Shown piece after piece: positions 1-5,338 of a DNA stretch of 6,786 nucleotides (within the stretch, counting starts at the first letter, position 1; every line of letters starts with the position of its first letter). The notes under the pieces are model-generated. The model was not told the DNA's origin, searched no databases, and was given only the letters and a program-made list of their open reading frames with translations. Source of the DNA: an uncultured Acidimicrobiales bacterium (GTDB taxonomy: Bacteria; Actinomycetota; Acidimicrobiia; Acidimicrobiales; UBA10347); NCBI GenBank assembly GCA_937942965.1, contig CALDGN010000353.1:1-6786 (forward strand), read 5' to 3'. Both the position numbers and the translations under genes were made by a program.

Positions 1-66
1 AGCGATCGTGCGCGCATGATCACCGGCGAAGTTCTACACGTCGACGGCGGCTTCCACCTGCTCTAG
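1..66 (+). CDS. C-terminal end of a short-chain dehydrogenase/reductase (SDR), partial
   Basis: Only the last 21 codons and a TAG stop are present; the rest lies left of the window. The visible tail reads ...MITGEVLHVDGGFHLL. This matches the end of classical SDR oxidoreductases, where an (I/V)TG-x-x-(L/I)-x-VDGG segment closes the Rossmann-fold subunit after the substrate-binding loop. Such enzymes are NAD(P)-dependent oxidoreductases acting on alcohol or keto groups. The catalytic Ser-Tyr-Lys and the nucleotide-binding Gly motif are not visible, so cofactor and substrate are unknown. The gene converges on the ACT-domain gene, with only 9 bp between the two stop codons. The family call rests on a short but characteristic tail. 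Confidence 0.8.
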   Translation, partial: SDRARMITGEVLHVDGGFHLL

Positions 67-68
67 GC

Positions 69-87
69 AGCTGGCTCAGCCGGCTTT
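69..87 (+). terminator. Possible short hairpin at the convergent gene ends
   Basis: The seven-base arms AGCTGGC and GCCGGCT (one G-T pair) flank a three-base loop at 76-78, and the plus strand continues with TTTG. The hairpin starts 3 bp after the SDR stop. Its loop is exactly the stop codon of the opposing ACT gene, so it would lie inside that gene's end. The T-run is very short and there is no U-tract on the other strand. This is a weak terminator candidate and could be chance in G+C-rich DNA. Confidence 0.25.
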
Positions 88-594
88 GACGTCGAGCTGG
101 AAGTCGCGCCCGAGGTCGGAGACGGCATCTTCGACCGCTGCGGCGGTCAACGTCGACGGCCCGGTCACGGTCGCCTGGGCCTCGAACAGTTGCCCGCCCG
201 CCATGGGCGCATCGCTCGTCTGGGTTGTCAGTTCATCGATGCTGGCACCGATGCCCGCCAGGCTGCTGGCGAGATCGTGGATGATGCCCAGCCGGTCTTG
301 GCCGACGAGCTCGACGCTGAACGTCGCGCCGGCCACGGCGGTCGACGCACCATCGTCGGCTCGCTCGATCGTGAGATCCAACAGCCCCTGCGCTTCGAGC
401 GGTTCGAGCGCAGAGACGAGCCCATCGACGCGAGCGTCGGGGACGCTGGCGACCACGATGCCGGCGAACTTGCCCGCGAGCTGCGCCATGTGGCTGCGCT
501 CCCAGTTGCCGCCATGCTCGCTGATCGTCCCGGCAAGGGCATCAACGAGACCGGTCTGGTCATCGCCGAGTGCGGTGAGCACGATGGTCGCCAT
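76..594 (-). CDS. Tandem ACT-domain protein, GcvR-like
   Basis: This 172-residue protein contains two ACT-type regulatory domains. The first covers about residues 3-75, with the ligand-loop sequence ALGDDQTGLVDALA and then GGN at about 28-30. The second covers about residues 92-170, with VELVGQDRLGIIHDLA. The G-x-D-R/Q-x-G-(I/L)-(I/V) loop followed by a helix is the usual amino-acid-binding turn of ACT domains. A bare double-ACT protein of this length resembles GcvR, the glycine-cleavage regulator, which acts by protein-protein contact rather than by binding DNA. The ATG start at 594 is supported by GGAG six bases upstream. The gene follows the Rieske oxygenase gene by 21 bp and is probably cotranscribed with it. 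This suggests a ligand-sensing partner or regulator, but the ligand is unknown. No catalytic domain is fused to it. Confidence 0.82.
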   Translation of the reverse strand: MATIVLTALGDDQTGLVDALAGTISEHGGNWERSHMAQLAGKFAGIVVASVPDARVDGLVSALEPLEAQGLLDLTIERADDGASTAVAGATFSVELVGQDRLGIIHDLASSLAGIGASIDELTTQTSDAPMAGGQLFEAQATVTGPSTLTAAAVEDAVSDLGRDFQLDVKAG

Positions 595-615
595 GAGTTT
601 CTCCGTGGTCGGTCG

Positions 616-1986
616 TCAGTCTTCGGGCCAAGCGCCGACGAAGTCTCGCACCCGATCCTGCAAATGGCGAGCGCGGACCTCTTGGTAGTTGCCCAAGGTC
701 TGGCCGCGCTTGCGTGACGATCGGAACCCACGGGTCTGAGCCGCCATGTTCGCCGTGTCTTGGTCGTACACGCGACCGAGACCGCCGAGGCCTTCGGCGA
801 TCGAATAGCTGTCGTCGACGTCGAGTTCGATGACCGGCGGCGGGGGAGGCGCAGTGCCCTCGGCCGGCCGAGGCCGCATCATCAGCAGATCGAAGTAGCT
901 GTGATCAACCGAGTCCGGATCGGGTCGGAACCGGTAGACCATTGGCAGCTGCAGTCCGGGGAAGAAGAACGCATTCGGGAACAGGAAGTACTCGATTGAG
1001 TCGAGCGTCATCGACTGGCTGAGATGGGTGAAGTCGTGCCCGTATGCCTCGCCCATCTGGTCCTGGATCATGCGGGCGTACACATCGCGGGCTCGTGCGC
1101 CCTCGGGAAGCTCGACCTCTTCGCCGGCTTGGCGGCGCGACACCTGACGGGCCAGCAGTTCTTGTTCGGTGCGCTGCGGATCGCGCAGCGGGCTGTTCAA
1201 GACCGTTGTGTGGATGAAGCGGGACACGTTCGGTTCGAAGATGTCATAGGCGGTGGTGACCTCGTCGCCGAGCTTGCCGGTCGCGTGCGTTTCGCGGACG
1301 TGGTACGCCTCGAGGAACGCTTCGGCTGCGGCCTTCCAGTTGCACGGCAAGCGTTTGCGCACGTGGGTGTCGATGTAGCGGTCGGCCAGACCCCAATCGG
1401 CCCAGTGGCGATCCATGTCGCCCAGCCACTCGGCGAGCGGCGCAGCCTCGGGGTCGAAGTTCACGAACACGAACCCGTGCCACGTCTCGATCGACATCTC
1501 GGGTAAGCGGTGTGATTCGTCGGTGACATGCGGGAAGTCCCAACGCCCGGGCAGCTCGACAAAGGTGCCTTCGAGGGACCACTCCCAACCGTGGAACGGG
1601 CAGCGCAACGACTTCGAGAAGCCGCACGAACCGGGCGGCTTGAGCTGCGTGCCGCGATGCATGCAGGCGTTGTAATAGGCGCGCAGCTCGCCGTCGTCGC
1701 CCCGGACGATGAGCGCAGAGTGAGGGCCGACGTCATAGACGTAGTAGTCGCCAGCCTCGGCGACATGGTCGACGTGGCATGCCCACTGCCAGCTCTTGGC
1801 CCAGACCGTGTCGTACTCGTCGGCGGCATAGGCCTCGGAGGTGTAGACGGCGTACGGAATGTCCTCGTCGCCGCGGAACGCGTACGACTCTTCGAGGAGC
1901 GCGTCGGGCGGCGGGGTCGGATCGTCGCGCAGTTGGTCGTACAACGACGGGCCGACTTCGCGTGCTTCGCCAGGTTGTAGGTCCAT
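616..1986 (-). CDS. Rieske non-heme iron oxygenase, alpha (catalytic) subunit
   Basis: This complete 456-residue protein has the size of a ring-hydroxylating oxygenase alpha subunit, which activates O2 to hydroxylate or demethylate a substrate using electrons from a ferredoxin or reductase. The N-terminal Rieske domain (about 60-180) holds the [2Fe-2S] ligands C108, H110, C129 and H132. The spacing is C-x-H-x18-C-x2-H, slightly longer than the common x15-17, with an extra Cys at 121. The catalytic domain has NWKAAAEAF-LEAYHVRETH, giving iron ligands H229 and H234, with D410 (in YDQDTANM) as the likely third ligand. E226 occupies the bridging position that is Asp in naphthalene dioxygenase. 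A proline-rich loop (about 380-384) precedes the last segment. No beta subunit or electron-transfer gene is adjacent. The ATG at 1986 has no Shine-Dalgarno sequence, but a TAnnnT hexamer suggests a leaderless start. The substrate is unknown. Confidence 0.93.
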   Translation of the reverse strand: MDLQPGEAREVGPSLYDQLRDDPTPPPDALLEESYAFRGDEDIPYAVYTSEAYAADEYDTVWAKSWQWACHVDHVAEAGDYYVYDVGPHSALIVRGDDGELRAYYNACMHRGTQLKPPGSCGFSKSLRCPFHGWEWSLEGTFVELPGRWDFPHVTDESHRLPEMSIETWHGFVFVNFDPEAAPLAEWLGDMDRHWADWGLADRYIDTHVRKRLPCNWKAAAEAFLEAYHVRETHATGKLGDEVTTAYDIFEPNVSRFIHTTVLNSPLRDPQRTEQELLARQVSRRQAGEEVELPEGARARDVYARMIQDQMGEAYGHDFTHLSQSMTLDSIEYFLFPNAFFFPGLQLPMVYRFRPDPDSVDHSYFDLLMMRPRPAEGTAPPPPPVIELDVDDSYSIAEGLGGLGRVYDQDTANMAAQTRGFRSSRKRGQTLGNYQEVRARHLQDRVRDFVGAWPED

Positions 1987-1992
1987 GAAACG

Positions 1993-1998
1993 ACGCTA
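1993..1998 (-). promoter_or_regulatory. Putative -10 hexamer of the leaderless promoter for the Rieske gene
   Basis: On the minus strand this reads TAGCGT, a TAnnnT hexamer. Six bases (CGTTTC) separate it from the ATG at 1986. A transcript starting 7 bases after the hexamer would begin at the A of the start codon, which is the geometry known for leaderless mRNAs in actinobacteria. The absence of a Shine-Dalgarno sequence agrees with this. The site is inferred from sequence only. Confidence 0.5.
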
Positions 1999-2029
1999 GT
2001 CGGACGCCTGTCGGTGACCCGGATCGGCG

Positions 2030-2050
2030 ATTGTCCACAATGGATCACAA
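2030..2050. promoter_or_regulatory. Candidate operator: ATTGT-CC-ACAAT palindrome plus a repeated CACAA
   Basis: A perfect inverted repeat with 5-bp arms and a 2-bp centre lies at 2030-2041. It fits the TnGT-(n)-ACnA half-site pattern typical of FadR-type GntR regulators. CACAA occurs at 2036-2040 and again at 2046-2050, exactly 10 bp (one helical turn) apart. The site lies between the two divergent -10 hexamers, about 44 bp from the leftward and 62 bp from the rightward predicted transcription start. It could therefore serve both genes. No regulator gene lies in the window. The assignment is an inference from symmetry and position. Confidence 0.4.
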
Positions 2051-2090
2051 GCTGTCGTTCGGGCACCTGGAGCGATGACGAGCTCCGTCG

Positions 2091-2096
2091 TACGTT
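2091..2096 (+). promoter_or_regulatory. Putative -10 hexamer of the leaderless promoter for the ABM-SnoaL gene
   Basis: The plus strand reads TACGTT, a TAnnnT hexamer. The six bases CAGCGC then lead directly to the ATG at 2103. This places the expected transcription start on the A of the start codon, the same geometry as on the opposite strand. No Shine-Dalgarno sequence is present upstream. The site is inferred from sequence only. Confidence 0.5.
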
Positions 2097-2102
2097 CAGC
2101 GC

Positions 2103-3188
2103 ATGGCAGTTATCGAGACAATCACGTTCAAGCTCAACGCCGACGCTTCGGCCGATGCCTTCTCGGCAGCCAACGCCCGAGTCGAGTCCGAATACCTGCC
2201 CGCCCAGGCGGGCTTCAACGCCGGAACCCGAGTCACCACGCTGGCCGAGGACGGCACGTGGAACATCGCACTGCGCTGGGACTCAGCTTCCGACGCCGAC
2301 GCCTCGATGGCGTCGTTCATGGACGCCCCAGCGACCCAGGACTACCTGTCGCTCATCGACATGGAAACGATGATCATGCGCCGCGACGTCGAGGTGGCTT
2401 CGCCTGCGTCACCTGCCCAAGATCACGCCAAGCGCCTCTACCTCGAAGGCATCCGTGACGGCGACGCCCGACGTGCCGTCGAAGCGTTCACCGGCGACCG
2501 CTACACCCAGCACTCCACCGGCGTTCGCGACGGCGTCGAAGGGTTCGTCGAGTTCTTCGAGCCGTTCATCGAACGCAACCCCGACCGCAAGATCGACATC
2601 GTCCGATCCTTCGTCGACGGCCGGTTCGTCTTCATCCAAGCCGCACAAGAACTCAACGGCGGCGAGACGAGCTGGGTCACCACTGACCTGTTCGACACCG
2701 ATGGAAACGCCAAGATCATCGAGCACTGGGACGTCATCGCTCCACTCGGTGGCACGAACCCGGCTGGTCGTACCCAGATCGACGGCGCGACCGAGATCAC
2801 GGATCTCGATAAGACAGAGGCCAATAAGGCGCACGTGCGCCGCTTCATCGAAGAGGCCTTCGCCAAAGAACCGACCGCTTCGTTTGCGGACTTCATCTCG
2901 GCCAAGACCTACATCAACCACAACCCCGATGCTCCCGACGGTCTCGACGCCCTCGTCGAGATGGACCGGACGAGCCGCGAGGCGGGCCAGACGCTTTACT
3001 ACGAGAAGCTCTACCAGGTGATCGGCCAAGGCAACTTTGTCGTCACGCTCGGCCACCAGGTGTGGAACTCGATCGGCTACTGCGCCTTCGATATCTTCCG
3101 CCTCGAAGACGGCATGATCGTCGAGCACTGGGACAATGTCGAAGTGCTGCCTGATCCCGCCGACCTCGTTAACTCAGGGAAGTTCTAG
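2103..3188 (+). CDS. Three-domain protein: ABM-like domain plus two SnoaL/NTF2-like domains
   Basis: The protein has 361 residues. Residues 1-96 look like a dimeric alpha/beta-barrel (antibiotic biosynthesis monooxygenase, ABM-like) fold: beta strand VIETITFKL, a helix, then a beta-rich stretch ending MIMRRDVEV. Residues about 106-215 and 240-350 are two related SnoaL-like (NTF2 superfamily) domains. Each begins with an A-K-x-x-Y/A-H-V-x-R-x-x-(I/L)-type helix, carries a Y-x-x-H element (YTQH at 134-137, YINH at 270-273) before a D-G turn, and ends D-(L/F)-x-x-x-G...(I/V)-EHWD (EHWD at 207-210 and 341-344). YxQH and EHWD are typical of the SnoaL-like family predicted to catalyse aldol condensation or isomerisation (COG4922 type). 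Single-domain members are about 120-150 residues, so this is a fusion. It is transcribed divergently from the Rieske gene. The ABM call is less certain than the SnoaL calls. No signal peptide is seen, so it is probably cytoplasmic. Confidence 0.85.
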   Translation: MAVIETITFKLNADASADAFSAANARVESEYLPAQAGFNAGTRVTTLAEDGTWNIALRWDSASDADASMASFMDAPATQDYLSLIDMETMIMRRDVEVASPASPAQDHAKRLYLEGIRDGDARRAVEAFTGDRYTQHSTGVRDGVEGFVEFFEPFIERNPDRKIDIVRSFVDGRFVFIQAAQELNGGETSWVTTDLFDTDGNAKIIEHWDVIAPLGGTNPAGRTQIDGATEITDLDKTEANKAHVRRFIEEAFAKEPTASFADFISAKTYINHNPDAPDGLDALVEMDRTSREAGQTLYYEKLYQVIGQGNFVVTLGHQVWNSIGYCAFDIFRLEDGMIVEHWDNVEVLPDPADLVNSGKF

Positions 3189-3233
3189 GGTCGAGACGAT
3201 GGTCGTATCGCAACGTCATAACGCGAGCCACAC
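3189..3233 (+). promoter_or_regulatory. Short gap before the membrane-protein gene
   Basis: This 45-bp gap contains CATAAC at 3217-3222, which loosely resembles a -10 box and lies 11 bp before the ATG. There is no matching -35 element and no clear Shine-Dalgarno sequence. The downstream gene may have its own weak promoter or may be read through from the ABM-SnoaL gene. The sequence does not decide between these. Confidence 0.25.
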
Positions 3234-3671
3234 ATGGCGCTGAGTCGAACCCAACGTCGCGTGGCTCGCATCGTGCTCGACGTGGGCCTCCTCATCGGCT
3301 TCGCGCTCGAGTTCATCACTCGCGAAGGCCCCGACTACGACCTGCACTCATGGATTGGCGTCGTGCTCATCCCGATCGTTGCCGTGCACCTGGCGACCAA
3401 TTGGTCTTGGGTCAAGGCCACGATGCGGCGTCGAGGCGATCACCCGGAATGGAGCCTCGCTCGGTTCAACGCCGTGTTCGGCCTGGTGACCGCCATCTGC
3501 ATCGTGACCGGGTTTCCAATCTGGCTCGACTGGTCTGACAGCGGCGCCTGGTCAACGGTGCACACCGTGACCGGGTTTGCGTCGCTCATCATGATGGTGT
3601 CGCACCTGTGGCGAAACCGGTCGAGGATCCGGACGATGGTCGGCCGACGTCGATCCGTCGCTGTCGCCTAG
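3234..3671 (+). CDS. Four-helix membrane protein with paired histidines (DUF4405/cytochrome b561-like)
   Basis: The protein has 145 residues and four predicted transmembrane helices, at about 10-28, 38-60, 78-98 and 107-126, with Arg-rich tails at both ends (N-terminal RTQRRVAR, C-terminal RRR). Histidines lie at H38 (DLHSWIG), H52 (VHLATNW), H110 (VHTVTGF) and H124 (VSHLWRN), near helix ends. The H-x-x-x-G ... H pattern appears twice, once in each half. This resembles DUF4405-type small membrane proteins related to b-type cytochromes, where such histidines may bind heme. The positive-inside pattern predicts cytoplasmic termini. It follows the ABM-SnoaL gene by 45 bp and may be cotranscribed. 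It ends 8 bp before the stop of the opposing VOC gene. A membrane redox role is inferred from the histidines; no function is proven for the family. Confidence 0.72.
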   Translation: MALSRTQRRVARIVLDVGLLIGFALEFITREGPDYDLHSWIGVVLIPIVAVHLATNWSWVKATMRRRGDHPEWSLARFNAVFGLVTAICIVTGFPIWLDWSDSGAWSTVHTVTGFASLIMMVSHLWRNRSRIRTMVGRRRSVAVA

Positions 3672-3679
3672 GAGCCCGT

Positions 3680-4177
3680 TCAGTCCCGTTCGTTGCCGAG
3701 CGTGCCGCCAGCCCACCACGCTTCGAAGCGCGGCTCGACGGCAGACCACACGAGTTCGACGATCGGACCGCTCGGCGGCACCACATAGGCGTAGACGCCG
3801 TAGCCGTCTTCGGGGGCTGCGCCCGCCGCAGCGATCGACCAGCCGTTGGCTAGGCAACGCTCGGTCTCAGCTGCGACATCGTCGACCCAGATGCCGACGT
3901 GGTGCACACCGGGCGCATCGCCGGCATGCCACGGCGTACCTGGCACGCCCTGGAGTAACTCGATGTGTTGTGGGCCCTCGCACGAGTACACGAAGGTCAA
4001 CTCGACCGCTCGAAGCCCATCCTCGGGCGTCCAGATCTGTTGGGCCGGGTTGTGCTGGACGGTCGCCCAGGTCACCCCAAGCGTCTTGCCCATCTCGTCC
4101 ATGGCCGCGTCGAGATCATGGACGCGGATACCCGTGTGATAGATCCGCTGCCAAGACAGGCCGTTCGCCTCGCTCAA
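3680..4177 (-). CDS. Vicinal oxygen chelate (VOC/glyoxalase, methylmalonyl-CoA epimerase-like) protein
   Basis: The 165-residue protein has two beta-alpha-beta-beta-beta modules. Predicted metal ligands are H14 (IYHTGIRV), E73 (HIELLQG), H93 (VHHVGIWVDD) and E141 (IVELVW), the standard H/E/H/E layout of the VOC fold. The H-x-G-I-x-V-x-D-L-D-A-A start and the HHVG-x-x-VDDV centre resemble methylmalonyl-CoA epimerase and related epimerases, isomerases or dioxygenases. The position that is Gln in characterised epimerases appears to be Glu here. The frame is open far upstream inside the thiolase gene, but the homologous part begins near residue 9. The best start is therefore the TTG at 4175-4177, which overlaps the thiolase TGA (TTGA) and implies translational coupling. 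No Shine-Dalgarno sequence is obvious. It is the last gene of the Rieske-DUF35-thiolase operon. A role on a pathway intermediate is likely, but the reaction is unknown. Confidence 0.82.
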   Translation of the reverse strand: MSEANGLSWQRIYHTGIRVHDLDAAMDEMGKTLGVTWATVQHNPAQQIWTPEDGLRAVELTFVYSCEGPQHIELLQGVPGTPWHAGDAPGVHHVGIWVDDVAAETERCLANGWSIAAAGAAPEDGYGVYAYVVPPSGPIVELVWSAVEPRFEAWWAGGTLGNERD

Positions 4178-5307
4178 CGGGCGAGGATGGTGACGCCGGA
4201 GATCCCCGGAGCGCCGTACACGTGCGTGTAGGCGGTCTTGGGGTTGTTCGGCACCTGGCGTTCGCCAGCCCGACCCTGCAGCTGCAGCACGTTCTCGTAC
4301 ACCTGGCGCAAACCAGACGCACCGACCGGCTCGCCGTTCGCCAGGCAGCCGCCATCGGTGTTGACCGGGAACCGGCCGCCGATCTCGGTCTCGCCGTGCG
4401 CCAGCATGCGTTCCTGCTCGCCGTGTTCGCAGAAGCCGTTCTCGGCCATATGCATGATCTCGGCGCCGGACTCGGTGTCCTGCAGCTGGGCAAGATCCAT
4501 GTCCTCGGGACCCATGCCGGCCATCTCGAAGCCGGCCTTCGATGCGTCGATCGTCGGGCCATCGCCATGCTCGGGAGCCAGGTGCGGGGCCATGACCTCG
4601 AAGGAACCGAACCGGCGTGAGCGCACAGCTGCAGCCTTGAGATAGATCGGGGTGTCGGTGTACTGCTTGGCCTTGTCGGCCCGGCACATGATGATCGCCA
4701 CGCCGCCCTCGGCTGGCGAGCAGAAGTGGTATTGGCGAAGCGGGTAGGAGAGCATCCGTGATTCTTGGATCTCGGCCAAGCTCATCGGCTTCTTGCGCCA
4801 CGCCATCGGGTTCTTCGAACCGTTGCGGAACGCCTTTTCCGACACCCGATCGAGGGCCTCGGTCGAGATGTCGTACTGCTGCATGTAGCGGTTGATCTTC
4901 ATGCCGAAGAACTGGGTGGTGAGCGCCATGCCGCTCTTGCCGTACCAGGTCGAGTTGTCGACTCGGAAGGCGCCACGCTCGTGCTTGTCGAAGCCGATCG
5001 CGATGCCGAGATCGAACATGCCCGACTTGATCGAGTTGTACGCCGAGAACAGCGCCGAGCCGCCCGTGGCACAACCGTTCGACACGTTGATGAACTGCAA
5101 GCCGGTCAGGCCGAGCTTGCTCACCATCGTGTCGGCCTTGCCCGCGGCCGCGCTTCCGCCAAAGGCGAACTGCATGTCGCTCCACTCGACACCCGCGTCG
5201 GCGAGCGCGGCGCGAACCGCGACCACGCCCTGGTCCATACCGGACAGGTCGCTGCGTCCGAATTGGTGCATGCCGATGCCAACAATGGCGACGTCGTCAG
5301 TACTCAT
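4174..5307 (-). CDS. Thiolase-superfamily lipid-transfer-type protein (Ltp/SCP-x-like)
   Basis: This 377-residue protein has the length and layout of the SCP-x/lipid-transfer branch of thiolases. The N-terminal half has VAIVGIGMHQFGR and a nucleophile-type Cys, C79, in NVSNGCATGGSAL. A CSPAEGG element follows at 196-202. In the C-terminal half the usual HDCF-like motif is LQDTESGAEI (275-284), and the usual G-H-P-x-GASG is NGEPVGASG (324-332), so Glu326 stands where the catalytic His normally is. The C-terminal C-x-G motif is YGAPG (364-368). Normal Claisen thiolase chemistry is therefore doubtful. Related actinobacterial Ltp proteins paired with DUF35 partners act as retro-aldolases on side-chain CoA intermediates of steroids. 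The DUF35 gene ends 31 bp upstream of this start, which fits a complex. AGAGG lies about 7 bases before the ATG. The substrate is not identifiable. Confidence 0.88.
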   Translation of the reverse strand: MSTDDVAIVGIGMHQFGRSDLSGMDQGVVAVRAALADAGVEWSDMQFAFGGSAAAGKADTMVSKLGLTGLQFINVSNGCATGGSALFSAYNSIKSGMFDLGIAIGFDKHERGAFRVDNSTWYGKSGMALTTQFFGMKINRYMQQYDISTEALDRVSEKAFRNGSKNPMAWRKKPMSLAEIQESRMLSYPLRQYHFCSPAEGGVAIIMCRADKAKQYTDTPIYLKAAAVRSRRFGSFEVMAPHLAPEHGDGPTIDASKAGFEMAGMGPEDMDLAQLQDTESGAEIMHMAENGFCEHGEQERMLAHGETEIGGRFPVNTDGGCLANGEPVGASGLRQVYENVLQLQGRAGERQVPNNPKTAYTHVYGAPGISGVTILAR

Positions 5308-5326
5308 AGTGGTGCCTCTCTGGTGT
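5308..5326 (-). promoter_or_regulatory. Ribosome binding site supporting the thiolase-like start
   Basis: On the minus strand AGAGG lies about 7 bases before the ATG at 5307. It is the clearest ribosome binding site of the right-hand operon, and it fixes the thiolase start within the 31-bp gap after the DUF35 gene. Confidence 0.55.
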
Positions 5327-5338
5327 TGGGCGAGCTGG

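Larger units (their letters stand above)
1987..2102. promoter_or_regulatory. Divergent intergenic promoter region
   Basis: These 116 bp separate the leftward Rieske gene from the rightward ABM-SnoaL gene and must carry both promoters. No coding sequence or RNA gene is evident. On each strand a TAnnnT hexamer ends exactly 6 bp before the ATG, and a small palindrome lies between the two. Neither start has a convincing purine-rich ribosome binding site. I see no good TTGACA-type -35 element at the expected distance on either side, which is common for actinobacterial promoters. Confidence 0.75.

Noticed and set aside
1024..1506. A 160-codon plus-strand open frame inside the Rieske gene
   Set aside because: It is antisense to the mononuclear-iron region with no start-site support or recognisable domain.
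2409..3128. A 239-codon minus-strand open frame opposite the SnoaL domains
   Set aside because: It is rich in Val, Asp, Glu and Leu with no motif. The plus-strand frame carries clear repeated SnoaL motifs, so this is a shadow.
3672..3679. A terminator between the convergent membrane-protein and VOC genes
   Set aside because: The gap is only 8 bp, and I found no inverted repeat with a T-run around the junction.
3680..5185. A 501-codon open frame suggesting a long N-terminal extension of the VOC protein
   Set aside because: Everything upstream of 4177 is an Arg-rich, low-complexity out-of-frame reading of the thiolase gene. VOC homology begins only after the overlapping TTG.
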